A DNA stretch of 64,000 nt from Anaerolineales bacterium (GTDB lineage: Bacteria; Chloroflexota; Anaerolineae; Anaerolineales; UBA4823), in NCBI GenBank assembly GCA_003105035.1, contig PQAL01000035.1, positions 28,074 to 92,073 on the forward strand. Direction: 5' to 3'. Both the position numbers and the translations under genes were made by a program. The notes beneath the pieces are model-generated. The model did no database searches, was not told where the DNA came from, and saw only the letters and a list, made by a program, of their open reading frames with translations. The stretch's first letter is position 1, and each line of letters begins with the position of its first letter. Shown here in pieces: positions 1-7,784 of the stretch.

Positions 1-485
1 AACAGATTCTTACCGTTATGGATGAGCTGGGCAGGCGCATGCTCACCGAAGTCTACCGCCAGCTGCTCCTGGGGGTAATCACCGAGCTGTGGGTGGATTA
101 CCTGACCCAGATGGAATCCTTGCGCATCTCGATCGGCCTGGAGGCCTATGGGCAGCGAGACCCACTGGTGCAGTATAAATCCAAAGCCTTCGAGCTGTTC
201 CAGAATCTGCTCAAGGATATGCGCAGCGGGGTGATCACGCGCATGTTCACCTTCCGTCCGCGCGTTCAGACCAGTATCCAGGGTGAAGGCAAACACCTGG
301 TCACCGAGGGTGCGCTGGAAGCAGGAGCAGAGCCAGCCGAGACGGGTGGGGATGGACAAGAGCAGGCTGAGGAAGCAATCGCGGAGGAATCGGGTGAGGA
401 AGAACCTGAGGTGGAACCTGCCGCACTCAGCTCAAATCAATCAGAGCTCAGTCGGTCACAGAAGCGGAGAAGGCACCGAAAATAA
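1..485 (+). CDS. secA: Protein translocase subunit SecA, C-terminal fragment (5' end outside window)
   Basis: The frame is open from base 3 and ends at TAA 483-485. The first ~85 residues match the helical scaffold/wing end of SecA, with the characteristic LWVDYLTQME and YGQRDPLVQYKSKA stretches. SecA is the ATPase motor that drives preproteins through SecYEG at the inner face of the membrane. After the conserved part comes a ~70-residue acidic Glu/Ala/Pro-rich linker ending in a basic cluster (RRRHRK). The zinc-binding CxCxSG...CH tail found in many SecA proteins is absent, so contact with SecB is not expected. Only about the last fifth of the protein is visible. The identification is firm for the family; the ATPase domains lie off the window. 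Confidence 0.93.
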   Translation, partial: QILTVMDELGRRMLTEVYRQLLLGVITELWVDYLTQMESLRISIGLEAYGQRDPLVQYKSKAFELFQNLLKDMRSGVITRMFTFRPRVQTSIQGEGKHLVTEGALEAGAEPAETGGDGQEQAEEAIAEESGEEEPEVEPAALSSNQSELSRSQKRRRHRK

Positions 486-591
486 GGAAGATAATAGAAT
501 AACCACTAAGGATTGAAAGACCCAAAGGTTCTTTTATAACAGCTGACCTAAATATGATAGTTTTAATAGGGCTATTCGAACCTCATAAATA

Positions 592-627
592 GAAAACAAC
601 CGCCCTCCTTTTCAACAAGGAGGGCGG
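592..627 (-). terminator. Rho-independent terminator of the PKD-protein operon
   Basis: A perfect 11-bp stem (600-610 pairing with 617-627, GC-rich) with a 6-nt loop is followed on the minus strand by a T-rich run (complement of 592-599). It lies about 20 bases past the stop of the gene ending at 646. No T-tract follows on the plus strand, so it serves the minus-strand operon rather than secA. Confidence 0.85.
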
Positions 628-645
628 TAAGTTATCGCCTAAATG

Positions 646-2496
646 TTATCGTGTCACTTTAGTGGCTATTGAGATCATTTCATTATCGCCAGGGTAGACA
701 TCGCGGGCATTGATGAGTGTGACGACAGCTTTGAAGGTGACTTTGCCCAAGGCGGCATCTTCAGCGGTGAAGGTGTAATTGAAGGTGAAAGCTTGGGCCC
801 TGCTGGGTGGACGGGCGGGGATGGGTTGGGTGATCGAACCCACCAGCTCATATCCATTTACGGTGCTTTTGTACAGGTCCACCGTAATATCTTCGGCATA
901 ATTCAAGTTCTTTATGTAGACGGTAATCGTCTTGGTTTGGCCGGCGCGGGCGGAAGTGGGTACGACGAAGCGAGTGATCCCAACATCATGGGTACGAACC
1001 TGTACCGTTTGGGAGGTCGAGGCTGTACGTCCATCTTTCGTCATTGCAGTCAACTGGACTGTGTAGTCACCATCAGCCGCATATGCATGGATGGGGTAGC
1101 AATCCGATGCGCTGTTCCCATCACCAAAATCCCAGGTACAAGACTGGGTATCTGACCCACCCGGATCGGAAGATTCATTGTTAAATTGAATGCCTTCCAA
1201 CTTCATCGGATCTAAAGGACTAAAGCTAAATTGGGCTACAGGCGCTGGCGCTGGGTAAAAGTTAAAGTTTATTGTAGTACCCCAATATTCTGCACCATTG
1301 AAGGTTTGGATGTAGTAGGTCTTACCAGCCTCAAACCTAGTGGTTGCTCGAATCATAGCATAGTTATTCCGGCATTCTAACAATTTCAGGTTATTTAAAT
1401 CCGTGCCGGAATACACAGCAATGACTGGGTAGCTGCCTTGGGCCTCAGAAGTATATGAGCCGCTTGATGCTGGAGTAAAAGCATACCAGATCGTTTTTTG
1501 AAAATACCAGTAGCTGCAAACACTTGGCTCACCAATTTCCGTTGTGGCAGATACAGCCTCAACAAAATCGGAATAAGGAACTTCAGTGATCACCTTGGCA
1601 TCAGCAAAATTATCGTTACTAGGTGGAGGAATCAGTTCCATCGTGAATGTTACTTCACCGCCATTATCGGTAAAAACCTGAAAATAATAGGTCGTCCCCG
1701 CAGATAACGTAATATCTTTCTGAGAGAAACTCCAATCACTCATACAATCGATCATTTGCAGATTAGCTAGATCCGAGCCCGTATAGGTAGCTAGCCTTAG
1801 ATATCCATCGCCAGATAGCTGCCGCCTGTACAGACCATCACTAGGAGCTAAGTAAGAATACCAAACTGTATGCTGAGCATACCAGTAACAGGGATTTGGC
1901 TCTCCTGGCTCTGCTGTCGCTAAGGCTGTGTTCACTGTTTGGGAGAACGGCAATTCTGGAATTGCCAGGGCATTAACGAAATCGTCATTCGCTGGTGGAA
2001 GATTCTCGGCGATACTTAGTGTGACGATTCCTCCGACGGGTGATTCTCCTGGTGGTGGGTACGCTCCGACCTTGATAGCCATCAGCTCAAAATAGTAGGT
2101 TGTACCACCGAGCACAGCAAAATTAGTGGTTATCTGTGAATTAAGCCAACAGCCCACTGGATTAAGATTCCCACCTTCTGAGCGGAAAATCGACAATACA
2201 ACATAAAAGTCAGCATCTGTACTCACGGAGATATTCAGGCTTTCATCTTCAGCTGGAGCGTAAACATACCAAATCGATCTGCCCTGAATTGAGCACGTGT
2301 ATGGATCACCCGGCCCAATCGTCGCTTCAGATGTATCCTGACTATCACTAAAGGGCAAACTCGAGATTTCTGTAGCTGCGCCTATATCATCGTTCCCGGG
2401 AGGCGAGGCTAATACAGCTATGGCACTGAATGCCAGCAGGATCGTAGTGATCATCAAAATGCCTGCCAGGTTTTTAATTTTTTGAATTGTGTTCAT
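646..2496 (-). CDS. Secreted repeat protein with PKD and CARDB-like domains (paralog 1)
   Basis: A 616-residue exported protein. The ATG at 2496 is chosen because GAGGAG lies 4-9 bases upstream; a TTG further upstream (2511) would place that site inside the gene. Residues 1-30 form a signal peptide (Lys-rich start, hydrophobic core, Ala-Leu-Ala-type cleavage site). Three repeats of about 120 residues follow, each opening with N-D-(D/N)-F/I-x-x-A and containing a SIWYxYxP-like strand, resembling bacterial pre-peptidase C-terminal (PPC) beta-sandwich modules. Then come a PKD domain (DPGGS..CTWDFGDG, ~residues 425-505) and a C-terminal CARDB-like beta domain. No catalytic motif and no sortase or lipid anchor is seen. 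It is the second gene after its paralog (stop 2609), 112 bases apart. The likely role is adhesion, matrix or substrate binding at the cell surface; the function is inferred from architecture only. Confidence 0.85.
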   Translation of the reverse strand: MNTIQKIKNLAGILMITTILLAFSAIAVLASPPGNDDIGAATEISSLPFSDSQDTSEATIGPGDPYTCSIQGRSIWYVYAPAEDESLNISVSTDADFYVVLSIFRSEGGNLNPVGCWLNSQITTNFAVLGGTTYYFELMAIKVGAYPPPGESPVGGIVTLSIAENLPPANDDFVNALAIPELPFSQTVNTALATAEPGEPNPCYWYAQHTVWYSYLAPSDGLYRRQLSGDGYLRLATYTGSDLANLQMIDCMSDWSFSQKDITLSAGTTYYFQVFTDNGGEVTFTMELIPPPSNDNFADAKVITEVPYSDFVEAVSATTEIGEPSVCSYWYFQKTIWYAFTPASSGSYTSEAQGSYPVIAVYSGTDLNNLKLLECRNNYAMIRATTRFEAGKTYYIQTFNGAEYWGTTINFNFYPAPAPVAQFSFSPLDPMKLEGIQFNNESSDPGGSDTQSCTWDFGDGNSASDCYPIHAYAADGDYTVQLTAMTKDGRTASTSQTVQVRTHDVGITRFVVPTSARAGQTKTITVYIKNLNYAEDITVDLYKSTVNGYELVGSITQPIPARPPSRAQAFTFNYTFTAEDAALGKVTFKAVVTLINARDVYPGDNEMISIATKVTR

Positions 2497-2608
2497 GCTC
2501 TCCTCATGCAATTCTTTTTTGTAAAATATGTACTCTTATTATCAACGTTATGCTTAGAGACCAGTCCATTCACATGGTCAATGTCATCTAAAATTCGTCG
2601 ATGGCGGG

Positions 2609-4063
2609 CTATTTTGTTACCTTGATCGCATAAGATATCAATTCATTATCCAGTGGAAAAGCATCACGCGCATTGATAATGTTTGCGATCACTTTGAAGG
2701 TGACCTTCCCTACTGCTGCATCCTCCTTGGAAAATGTGTATGCGAAGGTGAACAGCTGAGCCCGGTTGGCGGGACGCACCGGCATCGATTGGACGAGCGA
2801 TCCGACCCATACATTTCCATTTGCAGTAATCTTGTACAAGTCAACCTGGACTGTTTCTTGATAATACAGGTTTTTGATATAAACATTGATTTGCTTGGTT
2901 TGACCGACGCGGGCGGAATTGGACACTTCGAAGCGGGTGACCCCGACATCATGAGTCCGGACTTGCACAATCTGTGATGTTGAAGCTGATCGCCCATCCG
3001 AAGTTGTTGCCTCCAAGTTGACTGTGTAGTCACCATCGCTTACATATGTATGAATGGGACTCCAATCGGTTGAGCTAGTACCATCTCCAAAATTCCAATT
3101 ACAGCCTACAAAAGCACCGACAGGATCATAGGAATAGTTGTTAAATTGAATCGAGTCGTATTTGTTTGCATCTCCGGGCCAATAATTAAAGTAGGCTTCG
3201 GCAGGTGGTGTGGGGTAGAGATTAAAACCAATAATATATGGACTGTCCCAATAATAATAAATGTACACTTGGTAATAATATGTCGTATTCGCTTCTAACC
3301 GTACAGTTAACCTGGTTGGTGCATTCCAATCACCCACGGCACAAGCAATATTATTCAGGCTGCTCAAATCAGAACCGGTATAGATCGCCACAACAGTAAA
3401 ATAACCAGCGTCAACAGTATACGAACCATTGGTTGTAGGTCTGAATGAGTACCATATCGACCTTTGAGCTTCCTGTCCACAACCAGCTGGCTCACCCGGC
3501 TCTGAAGTCGCAGCAATTACATACACCGAATCTGAGTAGGATGGTTGTGAAATTACCTTGGCGTCAATAAAATTGTCATTGGTTGGCGGTGTGACCTGGT
3601 AAATATTAAAATTAATATTCAAACCCATATCATCAAATGCAAAGAAAGTTTGAATGTAGTAGGTTGTACCAGCATTAAGGTACAACGTTGACTTAGCCGA
3701 ATACATAGAAGTTTGGCAATCTACTACTTGCAAGTTATTCAAATCAGATCCTGTGTAGATGGCCAGAACTGGGTGCGAGCCTCCATTGGATTCAAGGCTA
3801 TAGAACCCATTTTGTGCCGGAGTATACGAATACCAAATAGATTTTTGGAATATCCAGTAACATCCCATAGGCTCGCCCTGCTCAGTGGTCGCATCGGTTG
3901 TATCAATGATGTCAGTGTAAGGCGTACCTGGAATTACCCTGGCATCGGCAAAATTATCATTGGTCGGAGCGTCAGCCAAGGCAGTGATAGCCGTGATGGC
4001 GAGCAGGATGAGTGTGAGCACCACGGTACCTGCGATGTTCTTGATTTTTATTTTTATGTTCAT
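2609..4063 (-). CDS. Secreted repeat protein with PKD and CARDB-like domains (paralog 2)
   Basis: A 484-residue paralog of the next gene in the operon, with the same order but two rather than three ~120-residue NDNF-type repeats. It has a signal peptide (residues 1-30, Ala-Leu-Ala cleavage), repeats at about 33-155 and 160-285, a PKD domain (NWNFGDG, ~residues 300-385) and a CARDB-like C-terminus nearly identical in pattern to paralog 1 (HDVGVTRFEV, IKNLYY). The ATG at 4063 has GAGGAG just upstream. The start overlaps by four bases (ATGA) the stop of a 40-codon ORF upstream. Aromatic residues (Tyr, Trp) are abundant, as in carbohydrate- or surface-binding beta proteins. No enzyme motif is seen. 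The pair looks like a recent duplication with gain or loss of one repeat. Confidence 0.85.
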   Translation of the reverse strand: MNIKIKIKNIAGTVVLTLILLAITAITALADAPTNDNFADARVIPGTPYTDIIDTTDATTEQGEPMGCYWIFQKSIWYSYTPAQNGFYSLESNGGSHPVLAIYTGSDLNNLQVVDCQTSMYSAKSTLYLNAGTTYYIQTFFAFDDMGLNINFNIYQVTPPTNDNFIDAKVISQPSYSDSVYVIAATSEPGEPAGCGQEAQRSIWYSFRPTTNGSYTVDAGYFTVVAIYTGSDLSSLNNIACAVGDWNAPTRLTVRLEANTTYYYQVYIYYYWDSPYIIGFNLYPTPPAEAYFNYWPGDANKYDSIQFNNYSYDPVGAFVGCNWNFGDGTSSTDWSPIHTYVSDGDYTVNLEATTSDGRSASTSQIVQVRTHDVGVTRFEVSNSARVGQTKQINVYIKNLYYQETVQVDLYKITANGNVWVGSLVQSMPVRPANRAQLFTFAYTFSKEDAAVGKVTFKVIANIINARDAFPLDNELISYAIKVTK

Positions 4064-4182
4064 GTTCTCCTCAAGTAATTCTTACATGGTGGAAGAAGCG
4101 AACTCGGGTTACAGCCGACCAGCCGATCGCAGATCAAGTCACTATCTTCCAGGTAGCCGTTAGTTTTCTTTGAATCCAGCAT
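4060..4182 (-). CDS. Possible 40-aa small ORF, translationally coupled to the PKD operon
   Basis: ATG 4182 to TGA 4060 encodes 40 residues with three cysteines (…LICDRLVGCNP…LPPCKNY…). AGGAGG lies 12 bases upstream, somewhat far. Its TGA overlaps the ATG of the following PKD gene (ATGA), an arrangement typical of coupled genes. No hydrophobic signal and no known family is recognised. It could be a real leader or regulatory peptide, or chance in a structured 5' region. Conservation of the reading frame in relatives would decide. Confidence 0.35.
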   Translation of the reverse strand: MLDSKKTNGYLEDSDLICDRLVGCNPSSLLPPCKNYLRRT

Positions 4183-4306
4183 AGCTGATAATCACCTCCT
4201 CGAGAAATACTCTATCGGTCAAGCTTTCATTAGCCTCAATGTGATTCGTGAGATTAAACACGATGAAATTATTATTCCAAACATCAACTGCCAATACCAG
4301 TATCAT
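4160..4306 (-). CDS. Possible 48-aa small ORF upstream of the PKD operon
   Basis: ATG 4306 to TAA 4160 gives 48 residues with a hydrophobic start (MILVLAVDVW) and an acidic/amide-rich remainder (NESLTDRVFLEEV). The frame is open further upstream to a CTG at 4342 that has AGGAG seven bases before it, giving 60 residues with a longer hydrophobic N-terminus. It overlaps the next small ORF (4060-4182) by 23 bases in another frame. No family is recognised. Support is weak: no good ribosome site for the ATG and a short length. Confidence 0.22.
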   Translation of the reverse strand: MILVLAVDVWNNNFIVFNLTNHIEANESLTDRVFLEEVIISYAGFKEN

Positions 4307-4342
4307 CACTGCCAAAAAACGCCAAAATGGTGAGCAGCTCAG

Positions 4343-4730
4343 GCGATTTCTCCTAATAGAAGCAAAAAAAACACTTGCGTGGACTTATGATGAGCTATTT
4401 ACCGGTAATAGCCTATGAATTACGAATGAAATCGTATCAATTTAAGAAGGAAAAAAGAAGCCGCGGGTGATGAAGAACCCAGTTGGAGCCTGCAGAAGCT
4501 AGCACCTGCCAGGTACAACTGAGCCGATCATAGAAGAGGCAGCGGCACCGGAAGTTGGGCCTCGACGGATGCATCTATCTAGACATACTCCAGTGGAGCG
4601 TCTCTCCATCCAGGAATCAAGTAGATATCGGCGAATGATAAACACGATAAGGTTAGTAGAGGAATAATCTCGTTTCAGAGATTCATAGAGTCTTAACCAA
4701 TGTGCAACCAGATGCTTCGATAAATATGCA
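4343..4730. other. Intergenic region between divergent PKD operon and hemerythrin gene
   Basis: About 390 bases between the minus-strand small ORFs and the plus-strand hemerythrin gene. It must hold the divergent promoters. An A8 tract lies at 4364-4371. No tRNA-like fold, repeat or convincing gene was seen. Confidence 0.5.
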
Positions 4731-4736
4731 TATAAT
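4731..4736 (+). promoter_or_regulatory. Putative -10 element (TATAAT) for the hemerythrin gene
   Basis: A perfect TATAAT lies 40 bases upstream of the hemerythrin ATG. No good -35 hexamer is present at the expected distance, so this is a tentative call. Confidence 0.35.
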
Positions 4737-4776
4737 CCTGAACAAGAAACCAAACCGCTACACACGGGAGGAAAAA

Positions 4777-5412
4777 ATGGCACAACCGCTGGATATTATC
4801 TTGGCATTCCACAATGCATTTCGTAACGACATGCAGCGGATCGATCGCGCCGCGCGGGATACGGCACGAGGAAAAACAGGCTTATCCCAGGAAATCGAAC
4901 GCTTCCGGTTCTTTAACGAGATCCTGGTCTGGCATGCAAATGGCGAAGAACAGGCTATCTTTCCAGAGGTTGAAAAGGTAGCGCCTTTAGTTGCTGAAGC
5001 CTATGAGCGTGACCATCGCGGCCTGGACGCGGCCTTCGATGCTCTGAACTCAGCCGTGACTGCCAGAGATCTACTAGAAACCTCACGCACCTCGGCTGCC
5101 TTCAAGTTCCACCTGGATATTCACCTCGGGAAAGAAGATGCCCACCTGTATCGCATTATGCGCGAGCGCATCCCCATCCCCGAGCAGGCCAGGGCTGTCG
5201 GCATCATGTCGAAAGCAGTGCCGCAGGAGCGCTTTCCTGAGGCAATCGCCTGGCTGTTCTCTCTGATCAACCTTGATGATCAGGAGAATGTCATGCTCAT
5301 CTGGCAGATGGCGATGATGCCAGAAGTATTTTCTCAGGTTAAACTCCTCGTCCAAAAAGCGACCGGGGATGGGTGGGCAGATCTGGTACGGCGAGTCCCA
5401 ACGCTGGAGTGA
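4777..5412 (+). CDS. Hemerythrin HHE-domain protein
   Basis: A 211-residue protein. ATG 4777 is chosen because GGGAGG lies just upstream; an upstream in-frame start at 4702 lacks a ribosome site. The first ~130 residues carry the hemerythrin-like metal ligand pattern: H12, H53 with E57 (WHANGEE), H80 (ERDH), and H112, H116, E120 and H123 in FHLDIHLGKEDAH. These four-helix bundles hold a non-heme di-iron centre that binds O2, NO or iron. The C-terminal ~80 residues form a further helical region of unknown role. Single-gene unit between divergent and convergent neighbours. In an anaerobe or facultative anaerobe a role in O2/NO sensing or scavenging is likely, but this is inference. Confidence 0.85.
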   Translation: MAQPLDIILAFHNAFRNDMQRIDRAARDTARGKTGLSQEIERFRFFNEILVWHANGEEQAIFPEVEKVAPLVAEAYERDHRGLDAAFDALNSAVTARDLLETSRTSAAFKFHLDIHLGKEDAHLYRIMRERIPIPEQARAVGIMSKAVPQERFPEAIAWLFSLINLDDQENVMLIWQMAMMPEVFSQVKLLVQKATGDGWADLVRRVPTLE

Positions 5413-5547
5413 TCTCAATTCAATCCAGGTGATTTCCAAGGTTTATTAGCGTATGCCCTGGCTTGCTGTCACGCCATCAAGGACCAAGCTTAAAAAAAGC
5501 TATACAAGGTACTATTTGTAGTTAAATTCGATAATCGTTTTCAGACC

Positions 5548-6039
5548 TTACAACCCCAGCTGCTGGCGGAACTGCGCCGCATATGCCCGGTATTCTTCCA
5601 GCTTCTGCGGGTCGAGCTCGTCCTGGAAGATCAGGTGTACCTGGGTGAGGGCATCCACGAACGTATCGGCGTTCGGAGCAACGCCTAAAACGTTCGACAT
5701 GCTGCCTTTTTCCAGCTTGATCTTCCCCAGCAGGAAATCGGTGATGAATTTATGCTCTTTCCTCAGAATCAGCTTCCACTGCTGAGGTGAAGCTGAGAGG
5801 AACATCTCCGCCTTTTCCTTGGCCTCCGCCTCATTATAGAATCGGAAGTCAGTCAGAGCGCCTTTGGTGACGATGCCTCCAAAGATGAGGTCCTTTTCAA
5901 TCCCCCAGGCAGGCTCAGCTGTCACCCGGTACATGATCGCCACCGACAGCTTCTTCATCGCTTCCTGGAAGCGTGGTGTAAACTGGTAGATCCGGGTAGT
6001 CTCTTCCAGCCACTCTGGTGTGCAATAGATGCAGTCCAT
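5548..6039 (-). CDS. SCP2 sterol-binding-domain-like protein
   Basis: A 163-residue protein starting at ATG 6039 with GGAGG ten bases upstream (the site lies inside the end of the upstream ligase gene). The length and pattern fit the SCP2/SCPx lipid-transfer fold: an N-terminal helical lead, strands around IMYRVTAEPAWGIEKDLIFGGIV, and a C-terminal amphipathic region including GKIKLEKGSMSNVL, where SCP2 proteins typically have a K-(I/L)-x-x-G turn. It probably binds an acyl-CoA or other hydrophobic intermediate in the cytoplasm. It is the last gene of the AOR/ligase operon, five bases after the ligase stop, which supports a shared substrate. Family assignment is moderately sure. Confidence 0.7.
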   Translation of the reverse strand: MDCIYCTPEWLEETTRIYQFTPRFQEAMKKLSVAIMYRVTAEPAWGIEKDLIFGGIVTKGALTDFRFYNEAEAKEKAEMFLSASPQQWKLILRKEHKFITDFLLGKIKLEKGSMSNVLGVAPNADTFVDALTQVHLIFQDELDPQKLEEYRAYAAQFRQQLGL

Positions 6040-6044
6040 CTTGA

Positions 6045-7730
6045 TCAACCCTCCTTCTGGCTTTTCATCCTGGCGATCGCCTGCGCGCGCAGGGCATTCT
6101 TAAACACTTTTTCCGTTACCGTCAGTGGCAGCTGGTCGCGAAACTCAACCACTTTCGGTACGGCATAGGGAGATAGGTGCTGGCGGCAAAAATCGCGGAT
6201 CTCGGATTCTGTCACCGAACCTTTATACCCGTCCTTCAAGGCAACCACGGCTATCACCCGCTCACTGCCGGGAATATCCGGGTCGGGGATACCGAAGGCA
6301 GCCGCGGTGGCAACGGCGGGGTGCTTAAATAGCACCTCATCCACTTCGGTGGTATAGACCTTGAAGCCCGACACATTGACCATATCCTTCATGCGATCGA
6401 CGATCTGGAAATATCCCGCTTCGTCCATCACACCGATATCGCCAGTGTGCAGCCAGCCGTCTGCAGTGAGGCCGCTTCCCGGTTCGGGCCAGTACCCGAG
6501 CATGACCTGCGGGCCACGGATGACCACCTCGCCCGGTTTACCCACAGGAACATCCAGGCCTGTTTCAGGATCAGCCAGGCGGCATTCAGTATCGGGCAAT
6601 GGGACACCGATCCCCGGTTTCTCTTTTGCCATGAACCCCATGATACGCGAAAAGCTGGTGAGATTGATATGGGCAACTGAAGTGGTCTCGGTCAATCCAT
6701 ACCCCTCCGAGACAGACATACCGGTCTTCCGCTTGATCTCCGCAGCCACTTCTTGTGGCAGTGGGGCAGACCCACTGAACAACATGCTATTGGAACGCTT
6801 CAACCCTGCGTCTGCCAGGCGCATGAACTGAGTCGGCACGCCAGGCACCAAGAACGGCCGGTGGTCGATGATCGAGGCGAGCAGTGCATCTGTATCTCGT
6901 GCGTCTGGCAAGACCAGCAGGCGCATTCCCAGGTAAACGGAAGTAGTCTGGATGAAATTGCCATATACATGAAACATGGGGATCGAGAGCAGGACGGAGG
7001 TTTTCCCGCGAACACCTCCCAACAGCGGTTTCATGAACCATGGCAGGGTCTGCACGATACTGGCGTAACCATTGTAATGGGTGAGCATCACCCCTTTGGG
7101 GGTACCGGTTGCCCCACCGGTGAATGCCAGCTGACATAAATCGTGCATGGGGTCGATCACCACATGAGGCGGAATGGGGTCAGGTTCAGTAAGCATCGAG
7201 CCAAAATCGTAGACCCGGCCCGGCAGAGGACCCTCAACCTGGTCGCCAAGGAAAGACGCCTGGGAGGTTAGGAGAATCCCTTGCAGATCCGAGCCACTGA
7301 TCAAAGCCAGGGCACGGTCGAGATTAGCCTGCTGGCAAATGATGAAGCGGCTGTGCGAGCGACTCACCTCGTGGTGAAGCCCTTCATCCGTACGCAAGAT
7401 GCTGGTTGGTACCACCACCCCGCCAGCCCTGAGGATGCCCCAAAAGGAAATTATGTATTCGGGGCAGTTAGGGAGAAAGATACACACCCGGTCGCCTTTC
7501 TCCAGGCCCAGTTTAATCAGCCCATTGGCCAGGCTGTCCACCCGGCGCTTCAGCTGGTGATATTTGATCTCCTGACCTTTGAACAGGATGGCGGTCTGGT
7601 TGGGAAACTCACTGGCGGAACGATCCAGGATTTCAAAGAGGGGTTTCTGCGGATATGGATCAAGACTGTAATCGAGCTTATATGGGCCGAGCATATAACT
7701 CTTCAGCCAGGGGCGATCCGTGTAATTCAT
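6045..7730 (-). CDS. AMP-forming acyl-CoA synthetase (long-chain fatty acid or aromatic acid type)
   Basis: A 561-residue adenylate-forming enzyme that activates a carboxylic acid with ATP and CoA. ATG 7730 is chosen for GAGGAG six bases upstream; a start 12 codons earlier is less likely. Core motifs are all visible: A3 P-loop FTGGATGTPKG (~residue 205), A5 GYGLTETT (~355), A7 GWLHTGD (~435), A8 DRMKDMVNVSGFKVYT, and the A10 lysine region PLTVTEKVFK near the C-terminus. The A10 sequence (TEK rather than TGK) is slightly atypical. Middle gene of the AOR-ligase-SCP2 operon (54 bases after the oxidoreductase stop). The acid substrate cannot be told from sequence; the SCP2 neighbour favours a hydrophobic one. 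Confidence 0.9.
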   Translation of the reverse strand: MNYTDRPWLKSYMLGPYKLDYSLDPYPQKPLFEILDRSASEFPNQTAILFKGQEIKYHQLKRRVDSLANGLIKLGLEKGDRVCIFLPNCPEYIISFWGILRAGGVVVPTSILRTDEGLHHEVSRSHSRFIICQQANLDRALALISGSDLQGILLTSQASFLGDQVEGPLPGRVYDFGSMLTEPDPIPPHVVIDPMHDLCQLAFTGGATGTPKGVMLTHYNGYASIVQTLPWFMKPLLGGVRGKTSVLLSIPMFHVYGNFIQTTSVYLGMRLLVLPDARDTDALLASIIDHRPFLVPGVPTQFMRLADAGLKRSNSMLFSGSAPLPQEVAAEIKRKTGMSVSEGYGLTETTSVAHINLTSFSRIMGFMAKEKPGIGVPLPDTECRLADPETGLDVPVGKPGEVVIRGPQVMLGYWPEPGSGLTADGWLHTGDIGVMDEAGYFQIVDRMKDMVNVSGFKVYTTEVDEVLFKHPAVATAAAFGIPDPDIPGSERVIAVVALKDGYKGSVTESEIRDFCRQHLSPYAVPKVVEFRDQLPLTVTEKVFKNALRAQAIARMKSQKEG

Positions 7731-7784
7731 GGCATGCTCCTCATCCTGGTCAATCTGCCTTGCCATTTAACCCAGGTTTTGTGG

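Noticed and set aside
4060..4200. Possible cyclic-di-GMP or other riboswitch before the PKD operon
   Set aside because: Fragments such as GGCTACC and TAACCC recall the GEMM fold, but the core GCAAA motifs and the paired stems could not be placed.
4499..4783. 94-codon minus-strand ORF upstream of the hemerythrin gene
   Set aside because: It overlaps the hemerythrin start and its predicted promoter, has no ribosome site and no recognisable content.
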